Assembly (NCBI GenBank): GCA_937897665.1
Contig: CALCPB010000371.1
Span: 1 to 11,876, forward strand
Source: an uncultured Halomicronema sp.
GTDB lineage: Bacteria > Cyanobacteriota > Cyanobacteriia > Phormidesmidales > Phormidesmidaceae
Direction of reading: 5' to 3'
Length of the DNA: 11,876 bases
Positions 1 through 7,298 of this stretch are shown in pieces; positions within the stretch are counted from its first letter, which is position 1; each line of letters starts with the position of its first letter. A program made the translations under genes and the position numbers. The notes beneath the pieces are model-generated. The model did not search any database, was not told where the DNA came from, and worked only from the letters and a program-made list of their open reading frames with translations.

Positions 1-10
1 AAGGCCAAAA

Positions 11-50
11 TCCACACTTTAGAATTCCCAATCGCAAGTTACAGACAAAA
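11..50. repeat. 40-bp direct repeat, copy 1
   Basis: This block aligns without gaps to 91-130, with 33 of 40 positions identical. The best conserved part is TCGCAAGTTACAG followed by ACAAAA or GCAAAA. The two copies are exactly 80 bp apart. Similarity is weak in the 40 bp between them, so this is a repeat-plus-spacer layout rather than a simple tandem repeat. The copies are too divergent for a live CRISPR array. They resemble the spaced transposase-binding sites of Tn7/Mu-type transposon ends, but that is a guess from appearance. More copies may lie left of the window. Confidence 0.7.
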
Positions 51-90
51 ATCAATCTCCAAATATCTAAATCCTTATTAATGACCCAAG

Positions 91-130
91 TTCACATTTT
101 AGAATCCTTAGTCGCAAGTTACAGGCAAAA
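91..130. repeat. 40-bp direct repeat, copy 2
   Basis: This is the second copy of the block at 11-50. It has seven substitutions, mostly C/T or A/G transitions, and no indels, which suggests old divergence from a common sequence. Both copies have the shape CACA..TTTAGAAT....TCGCAAGTTACAG. No third copy is visible to the right. Confidence 0.7.
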
Positions 131-659
131 CATGGACTGGGTTCATGCTTATCTATGAGTCCTAACGCCTGGGTCAGGGCATTGTGATCTGAGAACACTG
201 CTTAAACCATCTGACTCAAATACAGAGAAACGCAAACAGCTTCATAAGTAAACGCGATGTTTTCTACAAGGTTTACCAACTATCATTTATCCCAAACTGT
301 CCCAAAGTTTCACCAGAAAATCTAAAATATTGGGGAAAATATACAAAATCAAGTATTTTTATTGTTGCGCAATTACACAAAAAAGATGTGTGATTTCTAA
401 GAAATAGCAACACTTTTCATAGAAAGATCCTAAAGCTCAATAGTGGCCATTGACGAGAAACAATGCCCAACGCGTTTCCGTGTTAACAGCAGCTTTCCTC
501 TCTATTGATACCCAACCGCAAGAGCTAGGCATCAATCAAAAGACAAGGCATTGAAAAAATTCAATAGCGGAATTTACTTTTCAATGTAGAGAAATACTGA
601 GTACTTTCTTTTTAATGCAATTCCCAGAGTCAAGCCTCAATTACAAAAATCAGCTATTG

Positions 660-719
660 ACAAAAGTCAATATCAATATTTTTTCTTTGTCATAGAAAAA
701 TATTGATATTGACTTTTGT
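660..719. repeat. Perfect 24-bp inverted repeat with 12-nt loop
   Basis: The arms 660-683 and 696-719 are exact reverse complements over 24 bp, around a 12-nt loop (684-695, TCTTTGTCATAG). The stem is AT-rich and contains the internal near-repeat TCAAT/TCAATATT. There is no T-run at the correct distance for a classical intrinsic terminator on either strand. It could be a regulator-binding dyad, an mRNA stem-loop, or the fused ends of a deleted small mobile element. It ends about 137 bp before the amidase start preferred here. Confidence 0.85.
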
Positions 720-856
720 TGATGCATGATCGCAAGAAAAGCAACTCTCATCGTAAGAAAGTTAATCCGCTCCATCTCAAGGTTGACGACGCCAGGGTTG
801 TCTTAGCCGTCGTGGGAAACCGTAGACTAACTAACAGCCGCCGCATCGAGTCCGCA

Positions 857-2620
857 ATGAACAGACCCCAACTTTTTGGCCTAGGTATCGGTACCCTCAG
901 TAGCCTCATGATCACGCCCGCCGCGATCGCTGACGGCCCGCTGTTTTTGGCCTATCCCCCTCTAGAACATCAGACCAGCAGCGATCGCATCTTTTTGATC
1001 GGCACCGGTGACCCCAATCAGCCCGTCTTGGTCAATGGTGCACCGATTGCCTACCGCAGCCCAGCCGGGCACTTTGCGCCGACGCTGCCCCTGGCCCTGG
1101 GTGAAAATACCTTGACGCTGACTCAAGGAGACGACAGCATCACCGTCAGCGTGACCCGCGTGCCGGGCGTGCCTGTCGTCTCGCCAGAACTCGGCTACGT
1201 GGTGGAATCTTTGACTCCTCAAGTCACCATGACGCGGCAGGCCGGGGAGTTAGTGTGCTTTAGTGCGATCGCCCTACCAGACGCAGGCATTGCTGTGACC
1301 TGGGGCGGCGACACCATCGATCTAGCCCCCGTGGGTGAGGCGGTAACCCTGCCCCCCAACTCAGCCGTGCTCACCTCTGACAATCAGCCCATTGACTTGA
1401 CCGCCACCGCCTACGCAGGCTGCACGGTGATGCCCGCTACTGGCCCTGGCGGCCCCCCCACCTACACATTGGCCATCAATGGCGACGTGATCACCCAAAC
1501 TCTGCCCGTCACTCTCTCGCGTCAGCCTCTGCTCCCCTTTAGCGTTGCCACCGTGACAGCCGCGTCAGGTGTGGCTCGCACCGGCCCCAGTACCAGCTAC
1601 TCTCGCATTACGCCGCTGCCCCAAGGCACCCGCGCCACCGTCACCGGCACCGAAGGTGACTGGCTCCGCCTCGATTACGGCGGCTGGATTCGCGCCACCG
1701 AAACCAGCGTTGACATCGCCACCGCACCACCAAAATCCATCATTCGCAGCGTCACCTCCGAGCAAATTCCGGGGTGGACGGAGGTTCGCTTTCCGCTGCA
1801 GACACCTGTGCCCATCAGCATCGACCAAACTGCTGACACCCTGACCCTGACCCTGCACAACACCAACCCGCAAACCGACACAATCTACTTTGATGCCGAC
1901 CCGGTGGTAGAGCGCCTCGACTGGCAGCCCGTCTTGCCCGATCGCGCCCAATATCGCTTTCAGTTTCGGGGGCAGCAGTGGGGCTACAAAACCCGCTACG
2001 AAGGCACTACGCTGGTGCTGTCGCTCAAACATGCCCCAGAACTGGCCGAGAATTCTCTCACGGGCAGCACGATTTTGCTCGACCCCGGTCACGGTAGCGT
2101 CAACGACCTCGGTGCCCGCGGCCCCACCGGCTATCCCGAAAAGGATGTCAATCTGGTGGTCTCGAACCTGCTGCGCGACGAGCTAGAAGCGCGCGGGGCC
2201 ACCGTTATCATGACGCGCGAGGGGGATGATGATCTGTTTCCCCGTGATCGCGTTGACATCATCAACCAAGTGGAGCCGACTCTGGCCCTTAGCGTTCACT
2301 ACAATGCGCTACCCGATGCCGGTGATGCCCTCAACACCGCTGGCGTCGGCATGTTTTGGTACAACGCCCAGGCCCACGACCTCTCGGAGTTTCTGCACGA
2401 CTATCTCGTTCGCGAACTTGATCGCCCATCCTACGGCGTGTATTGGAACAATCTCGCCCTCACCCGCCCCACCGTCGCCCCCTCAGTGCTGCTGGAGCTG
2501 GGCTTCATGATCAACCCCGATGAATTTGAGTGGATCATCGATCCCGATGCTCAGGCCGGGCTCGCTGCCGGGCTCGCTGATGCGATCGCCCTCTGGCTGC
2601 AGCAAGCTGCCAACGAATGA
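857..2620 (+). CDS. N-acetylmuramoyl-L-alanine amidase (Amidase_3), exported
   Basis: This is a peptidoglycan hydrolase that cleaves the bond between N-acetylmuramic acid and L-alanine in the periplasm; in cyanobacteria such enzymes act in cell separation and septal pore formation. Numbered from the ATG at 857 (587 aa), a signal peptide spans about 1-25 with a cleavage site near AIA/DG. A beta-rich region without a firm family match follows (about 26-225). Next come an SH3b-like domain (about 228-285, ending GDWLRLDYGGWI), an AMIN-like beta region (about 295-395), and the zinc amidase domain (about 405-585). Zinc ligands are His412 (DPGHG), Glu428 (EKDVNL) and His481 (LSVHYNA); the catalytic Glu547 lies in LLELGFM. 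The frame is open back to a TTG at 716, but that would put 47 Lys/Arg-rich residues before the signal peptide and place the start inside the 660-719 dyad, so 857 is preferred. The ribosome site is weak (GAG at 848-850). Confidence 0.93.
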   Translation: MNRPQLFGLGIGTLSSLMITPAAIADGPLFLAYPPLEHQTSSDRIFLIGTGDPNQPVLVNGAPIAYRSPAGHFAPTLPLALGENTLTLTQGDDSITVSVTRVPGVPVVSPELGYVVESLTPQVTMTRQAGELVCFSAIALPDAGIAVTWGGDTIDLAPVGEAVTLPPNSAVLTSDNQPIDLTATAYAGCTVMPATGPGGPPTYTLAINGDVITQTLPVTLSRQPLLPFSVATVTAASGVARTGPSTSYSRITPLPQGTRATVTGTEGDWLRLDYGGWIRATETSVDIATAPPKSIIRSVTSEQIPGWTEVRFPLQTPVPISIDQTADTLTLTLHNTNPQTDTIYFDADPVVERLDWQPVLPDRAQYRFQFRGQQWGYKTRYEGTTLVLSLKHAPELAENSLTGSTILLDPGHGSVNDLGARGPTGYPEKDVNLVVSNLLRDELEARGATVIMTREGDDDLFPRDRVDIINQVEPTLALSVHYNALPDAGDALNTAGVGMFWYNAQAHDLSEFLHDYLVRELDRPSYGVYWNNLALTRPTVAPSVLLELGFMINPDEFEWIIDPDAQAGLAAGLADAIALWLQQAANE

Positions 2621-2711
2621 CAACGAATTGGTAAAAGTTGCAATTTGCGGAAAAATAGCCTTCCAGATCATCAAGGTTAGGCAAGGCTAAGCCCTCTAGC
2701 ACCTCAGTGGC

Positions 2712-3020
2712 CTAACGCTCTGACTCACGGGTGAGATTTTCTGGATGACTGCCTAAACAATTGCGTCTTTTGATCTGCCAGCAGCGCTCAATCAACCAGC
2801 GTGGATCTTCTTCTAACGGCGATCGCACACACAGGTTGGGATGGTTGTTGACAAACTCTTGGTAGCAGGTTTGCCAGCACTGCTCTAAAAAGGCATTGTT
2901 CAAACAGCGCTGGGCATGACGATGACAACAATGCTGCCAATACTGCCAGGGGTTTAAGACCGCCGGGCGATCGCGATCCCAAAGAGGCTGATTGAGATAA
3001 GACCAGAGGGGAAAACGCAT
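2712..3020 (-). CDS. Small Trp/Cys-rich hypothetical protein
   Basis: This encodes 102 aa that I do not recognise. The composition is unusual and does not look random: 7 Trp, 8 Cys and 5 His, with patterns such as NPWQYWQHCCHRH (23-35) and EQCWQTCYQE (46-55). There is no signal peptide or obvious membrane segment. The Cys/His density could reflect metal binding, but no standard zinc motif is clear. It contains two HIP1 octamers, as in native genes nearby. It lies on the same strand as and downstream of the DUF2461 gene (112 bp away) and converges on the amidase gene. No strong ribosome site precedes the ATG. After the TAG stop the same frame stays open into the amidase 3' end, so the gene could once have been longer. 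A competing frame (2788-3084) overlaps it and looks less protein-like. Confidence 0.55.
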   Translation of the reverse strand: MRFPLWSYLNQPLWDRDRPAVLNPWQYWQHCCHRHAQRCLNNAFLEQCWQTCYQEFVNNHPNLCVRSPLEEDPRWLIERCWQIKRRNCLGSHPENLTRESER

Positions 3021-3132
3021 GATGACACCATCTGTATAGCGCTAATGCACGGATTGGCAGAATGCGGATGCATTTGTCAGTCAAGCCGATTTCAGTGTGG
3101 CAGACAACTATCCATTTAAAGGAAAACTTCAG

Positions 3133-3801
3133 CTATTCTGCATCTTTGCAAAACTCTAACAAGGCTTGACAGCTATTGACGTAACTCACAATGCCTGCCA
3201 CCAAATCGTCGCTGAGCCAGACGCTTTTTGGCAAGGCAGTTTTGGTCACAAAGCTTTTCAGCTTTAGGTAATCGGCATATTCGTGCTCGACATGCTCTTT
3301 ATAGCCTTGAGGCATCGATTTCAGCTTTTCATCCTCACTGAGCGCTAATCCGGAGGCATCAAGCGCCGCGAGAACCTGAGCAAATTGCTGGGGCTCCTCA
3401 AGGATGCGATCGCGGATAGGGCCGAGTTCAGCCGCCTTGAGCTGATAAAATCCGCACGCCATCATACCGCCCGTCGCATCGAGATGAAGATAAAAGACAC
3501 CCTCCTTTTCTGACTTTGTGCCCGACGGCGTCAGCACGCCGCTCACGTGAGTGCTGTAGGGAGATTTATCTTGAGAACATCGGATATCGCGATGCTGGCG
3601 AAACATGGTGTTAGCCCCCCCAGACAGCGGTGTCTCAGTGTCTGCTAGCTGCTCGGACGCTAGTTCCAGCACGCGGGCAAACGGATGGCGCAGAGAGTGC
3701 TCAAAGTCTTTTTTATGGTCTGCATACCAGGCTTTGTCATTGTTCTCGGCCAAACCTGCCAACAGTTCAAAAGACTTGGGGGTGAAGGTGTATGCGCTCA
3801 T
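3133..3801 (-). CDS. DUF2461 family protein
   Basis: The 222-aa product matches the DUF2461 (TIGR02453) family in length and signature. The start, FTPKSFELLAGLAENNDKAW (6-25), corresponds to the family's 'F..L..NN...W' opening, and the segment FRQHRDIRCSQDKSPYSTH (67-85) to its 'R..RD.RFS.DKSPYK' core. The biochemical function of the family is not established. There is no signal peptide, so it is probably cytoplasmic. The ATG has a strong Shine-Dalgarno sequence, GAGGAG at 3807-3812 (complement), 5 nt upstream, which fixes the start. It follows the RND permease on the same strand after 118 bp with no clear terminator between them, so co-transcription is possible but not shown. Confidence 0.9.
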   Translation of the reverse strand: MSAYTFTPKSFELLAGLAENNDKAWYADHKKDFEHSLRHPFARVLELASEQLADTETPLSGGANTMFRQHRDIRCSQDKSPYSTHVSGVLTPSGTKSEKEGVFYLHLDATGGMMACGFYQLKAAELGPIRDRILEEPQQFAQVLAALDASGLALSEDEKLKSMPQGYKEHVEHEYADYLKLKSFVTKTALPKSVWLSDDLVAGIVSYVNSCQALLEFCKDAE

Positions 3802-3919
3802 GGTGTCTCCTCAAATTCCATCTCTATAGGGCTCAATCAAACTTTTCTGCCGTTGGCTCTAGCGGGCGGCAAGATCGCCAATCAGCTCAAAGGGGTAGGG
3901 TGTCTGCCGTCGGTCACGC

Positions 3920-6900
3920 TCACCCACTCCCCACGCTGGGGGCAGACGATAACGTTTCCGGTTCTACCGGTGCCGGAGCCCGATCTGAGTCATGTCCTTG
4001 AGGGGCACGGCGACGCAACATCAGATAAGCCGCCGGAGTGAAATAAAGTGCTAAGAAAGGAGAACCGCCAATGCCACCCGCGATCGCGATCGCCAACGGC
4101 TGCCAAAACGGGTCGCCGCCTGTCAACAGCGGCACAAAGCCCACGATAGTGGTGATGGTTGTGGTCAACACATGGCGCGTAGCTCTGATCACCACATCTT
4201 GAACCGCCTTGCGATTGCCCTGCCGCGCCAACGGATTTTCATTAATAGCGGACAGCACAATAATGCTGCCGTTGATGGCAATGCCGATCAGGCCCATGGT
4301 GCCAACGATGGCCATAAAGCCCAGTACTGAACCAAAGAACCAGAGCGAAAACAGCGCCATCCCGACAGAACCGATGCCTACCGCCGCGACAATGCCCGCT
4401 GAGCGAAAGCTGCGGAGCGAAAGCACCAGCGCCGTCCCCATGACGAGAAACAGCAGCCCCACGTAGGCCAGCAAATCGCCAGTGGCATCACCGCTTTCGG
4501 CCTGCTCGCCGCCGATTTCAGTGGTATAGCCCGGTGGCAGCTCAAATCCCTGCGCTGCCATGGCCGCTTGAAAGTCCCCTAACACTTGCGAGGGCAGTAC
4601 TCCAGCCGTGATAAACGCCTGCACCGTATTCACGCGCTGCTCATTGCGACGAGTAATCTGCGAGAGCTGAGGCACGAGCTCAAACTCACCGATCGCCGAG
4701 AGCGATCGAAACTCATCGGCCTGCGGCTGACCCGCTTGCCCCGGCTGCAGGATAAGAGATGCCACCTGCGATAAATCACCACGATTGTCATTAGAAATTT
4801 GGACCCGCACCGGCAGGTTCTCAGTGGATTCTAAAATGGAGCCGCCGATCGCCCCTTCTAAACTGGCTTCTAGCTGTTGAGCCACCTCGGCGTTAGACAG
4901 CCCAGCCAACTGCGCCTGTTCTTCATCGACTTGCAGCGCCAGTTTCGGCACGGTCGCCGTCAGGTCATCACGAACGTGGGTCACATCGGGAATCGTGGTC
5001 AAAATTTCGCGGATTTCGGCTCCTAGCTCTCGCAGCACCTCAATATTCGGGCCATAGATTCTTAACTCCACCGGTGCCTCAAACGGCGGCCCTTGCTCTA
5101 ACTGGCGCACTAGCACTCGCGCCTCAGGCAGCGCCATATCCATCTCCGCCTGCAGGGTTTGAATCAGCGTATTGATCCCCTCCCCAGACGTGAGCTGCAC
5201 CATCGCCTGGGCATAGTAGGGCGAGTTTTCGCGACTGCTAGGAATGTTGTAGTAAAACGTGGGAGCACTTTCTCCCACAAACCAGTGCACCTGCTCCACC
5301 TGGTCATGCGCTAGCAGCAGATCACGGGCCTGCATCACGGCCGCTTGGGAATGGGCGATCGCTGTTTGGTTGGCGAACTCTACCTCAATCTGAAACTGGT
5401 CGCGCTGCAGCGACGGAAAGAACTGATTTTCTAAGCTGCTCACCTGAATGAAGCCCACCACCGGCAGCACCATTGTCAGCACGACGCCAAAGACCGGCTT
5501 GGCCGTAATTCGCTGCAGCGTCCAGCGATAGAGGCCACCCAGCCGCCGCGAAGACACGCCATCATTCCACCAGGCACCGTCTTTCATCAGCACGCGAAAG
5601 CCATACTCAAAAACGTTCTGCGGCCGCCGCTGTCTGACTTCCTGAATGTCCGCCTCGCTGTGACCGAGGAAACGCCCCGTCAGCGCGGCAATCACCGTCA
5701 ACGACAGCAGCAGCGAAGAGACCAACGACAAAATCACCGTCAGCGCAATAGAGCCGACAAATTCCCCCGCGCCCCCCGGCAACAGCGCAATCGGCAAAAA
5801 CGTCAGCACCGTTGTCAGCGTGGAGGCAAACAGCGGCGCTTGCAAATACTTCACCGTATCGACCACAGCCTGCTCAGGTGGCACGCCATGCTTCAGCTCC
5901 GCCTGAATTTCATCAACCGCTACTACCGCGTTATCGATTAACAGACCCAGGGCAATAATCAGCCCCGTCACCGACATCTGGTGAATAGGAATGCCGATTA
6001 GGCTCATCAGCCCCATCACAGCGCAAACCGTCAGCGGCAACGCCGTGCCCACCACGAGCGACGAGCGCCAGCCCATGCCAAAAAACGTCACGACCACCAC
6101 CAGCAATGCCGCAAACAATAAGTTAGAGATCAGCTTGTTGAAGCGAGTGCTGACATACTCGCTCTGGTCAAAGATCACCTCTAGCGCTATGCCACCAGGG
6201 AGCTGGCGGCGAAAGTCTTCCACCTGCTGCCAGGCCCCCTTGGCCCACCGATCAACGCGCTCTCCCGAAGACATCAGAATCCCCAGGGCGATCGCTGGTT
6301 TACCATTCACAATCGCCAGATCCGTCACCGGCTCACGAATGCCGCGAGTCACCTCGGCCACATCCCCGAGCCGCGAAAACTGTCCGCCCCCAGAGCGAAT
6401 CGGAATTTGCCGAATCTGGTCTAGAGAATTCAGCTCGCTGTCGACCTCGATCGCTAGAGTTTCATTGGCATTCCGCAGTTGCCCAGCGGTCACCTTGGCA
6501 TCACTATTGCTCACCTGTTGCGCCAGCTGTTGCGCATCGAGCCCCACCGCTGCGAGATCTGGGGCCCTGATCGCCACCTTGATTTCTTCATCGGGCAGGC
6601 CAAATTCTTCGACCGTTTCAGTGCCGGGAACGCCGCGCATCTGAATCTGCAGCTCTTCGCCAAAGCGCCGCAGGATAGCGTAATTCGGGGCGCTATCTTG
6701 CTCCCACACCAGGGCCGCAATCATCGAATACGCCCGCGTCTCTGTTTCCTCTAGCGCCGATGCCAAGGCCCCCGGCGGAAACAGCAGATTGGCGTCTTCC
6801 ATTTTGTTGCGCACCCGAGACCATACTGGTTCCGCCTCCACAACCGCGTCCTGCAGCTCCACCGCCACGCTAGAAAAGCCGACACGAGAGGTTGAGGTCA

Positions 6901-7132
6901 GCGTTTTAACTTCCTCAATCTCAGAAATTTCCGATTCTAGAACTTCAGTTACCAGAGCTTCGACCCGCTCGGCACTGGCACCCGGAAAGCGGGTAGTGAC
7001 CACCGCCACGCGAGCAACAAGGGTGGGATCTTCTTGCCGGGGCAGGGACTGAAAGGCGGATAAGCCCCAAACCAGCAAAATGACAATGCTGAGAATCAGC
7101 AGCCGGACATTGCGAAAAAAAGGACGAGCCAT
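3920..7132 (-). CDS. RND efflux permease (AcrB/MdtB-like)
   Basis: This is a proton-driven inner-membrane pump subunit that exports drugs, metals or metabolites through a membrane-fusion protein and an outer-membrane channel. It is 1070 aa, the full family length, with the RND two-repeat plan: TM1 (10-29), a large periplasmic loop (30-335), TM2-6 (336-486), TM7 (546-563), a second loop (564-885) and TM8-12 (886-1039). The first loop carries the usual PRQEDP and FPGASAERVEALVT segments. The TM4 motif reads GLLIDNAVVAVDEI, so only Asp400 is acidic where AcrB has Asp-Asp. TM10 reads GIAINGSIIVL, with Asn954 where AcrB has the relay lysine. Substrate cannot be deduced. AAGGA lies 8 nt before the ATG. 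It sits 166 bp downstream of its fusion-protein gene on the same strand, probably in one operon under the divergent TetR repressor. Confidence 0.95.
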   Translation of the reverse strand: MARPFFRNVRLLILSIVILLVWGLSAFQSLPRQEDPTLVARVAVVTTRFPGASAERVEALVTEVLESEISEIEEVKTLTSTSRVGFSSVAVELQDAVVEAEPVWSRVRNKMEDANLLFPPGALASALEETETRAYSMIAALVWEQDSAPNYAILRRFGEELQIQMRGVPGTETVEEFGLPDEEIKVAIRAPDLAAVGLDAQQLAQQVSNSDAKVTAGQLRNANETLAIEVDSELNSLDQIRQIPIRSGGGQFSRLGDVAEVTRGIREPVTDLAIVNGKPAIALGILMSSGERVDRWAKGAWQQVEDFRRQLPGGIALEVIFDQSEYVSTRFNKLISNLLFAALLVVVVTFFGMGWRSSLVVGTALPLTVCAVMGLMSLIGIPIHQMSVTGLIIALGLLIDNAVVAVDEIQAELKHGVPPEQAVVDTVKYLQAPLFASTLTTVLTFLPIALLPGGAGEFVGSIALTVILSLVSSLLLSLTVIAALTGRFLGHSEADIQEVRQRRPQNVFEYGFRVLMKDGAWWNDGVSSRRLGGLYRWTLQRITAKPVFGVVLTMVLPVVGFIQVSSLENQFFPSLQRDQFQIEVEFANQTAIAHSQAAVMQARDLLLAHDQVEQVHWFVGESAPTFYYNIPSSRENSPYYAQAMVQLTSGEGINTLIQTLQAEMDMALPEARVLVRQLEQGPPFEAPVELRIYGPNIEVLRELGAEIREILTTIPDVTHVRDDLTATVPKLALQVDEEQAQLAGLSNAEVAQQLEASLEGAIGGSILESTENLPVRVQISNDNRGDLSQVASLILQPGQAGQPQADEFRSLSAIGEFELVPQLSQITRRNEQRVNTVQAFITAGVLPSQVLGDFQAAMAAQGFELPPGYTTEIGGEQAESGDATGDLLAYVGLLFLVMGTALVLSLRSFRSAGIVAAVGIGSVGMALFSLWFFGSVLGFMAIVGTMGLIGIAINGSIIVLSAINENPLARQGNRKAVQDVVIRATRHVLTTTITTIVGFVPLLTGGDPFWQPLAIAIAGGIGGSPFLALYFTPAAYLMLRRRAPQGHDSDRAPAPVEPETLSSAPSVGSG

Positions 7133-7182
7133 CGCGGAGATCCTTTACTGTGTGGATATGCTTCACGACAAGAGACATGGAC

Positions 7183-7197
7183 CGGGCTGGTAGCCCG
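7183..7197 (-). other. Short GC hairpin between pump genes
   Basis: CGGGCT (7183-7188) and AGCCCG (7192-7197) form a perfect 6-bp stem with a 3-nt loop, inside the 166-bp gap between the membrane-fusion and permease genes. There is no following T-run, so it is unlikely to stop transcription. It could lie in the operon mRNA and affect its processing or differential expression (inference). Two near-copies of AAGAGACA flank it, near 7169-7176 and 7206-7213. Confidence 0.4.
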
Positions 7198-7298
7198 CCC
7201 TATCGCAAGAGACAAGGAGACAGGTAGAGAAAATTTTTGCCGACTCTCCAAATGGGAAAATCTTGAGGGAGATCGCGGTAGCCTAGTTCAGGCGGCGA

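Larger units (their letters stand above)
1..715. other. AT-rich gene-free region upstream of the amidase
   Basis: No open reading frame of useful length is present on either strand, and no rRNA, tRNA or CRISPR array is recognisable. The base composition is clearly more AT-rich than the rest of the window, and HIP1 octamers, frequent elsewhere, are absent. It holds a pair of 40-bp direct repeats (11-50, 91-130) and a perfect 24-bp inverted repeat (660-719). Small dyads are also visible: TTGCGCAA at 365-372, ATTTCT-A-AGAAAT at 393-405, CATTG/CAATG at 448-465 and TTGAA/TTCAA around 551-564. The left part may be the edge of an accessory element that continues beyond the window; that is inference. 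Confidence 0.7.

Noticed and set aside
11..130. CRISPR array with two repeats
   Set aside because: Only two copies, seven mismatches in 40 bp, and no cas gene in the window. Repeats of an active array are nearly identical.
660..719. Intrinsic terminator
   Set aside because: The stem is AT-rich and no T-run follows it at the right distance on either strand. No gene ends just before it within the window.
1565..2092. 175-aa open frame antisense to the amidase
   Set aside because: It is a shadow of the amidase gene, whose frame carries clear domain and catalytic motifs. The antisense product shows no recognisable family.
2788..3084. 98-aa minus-strand frame overlapping the small unknown gene
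   Set aside because: It competes with the 2712-3020 frame and reads less like a folded protein. I kept the other frame, with moderate confidence.
5991..6644. 217-aa open frame antisense to the RND permease
   Set aside because: It lies wholly inside a clear permease gene and has a Ser/Thr/Arg-rich composition typical of antisense shadows.
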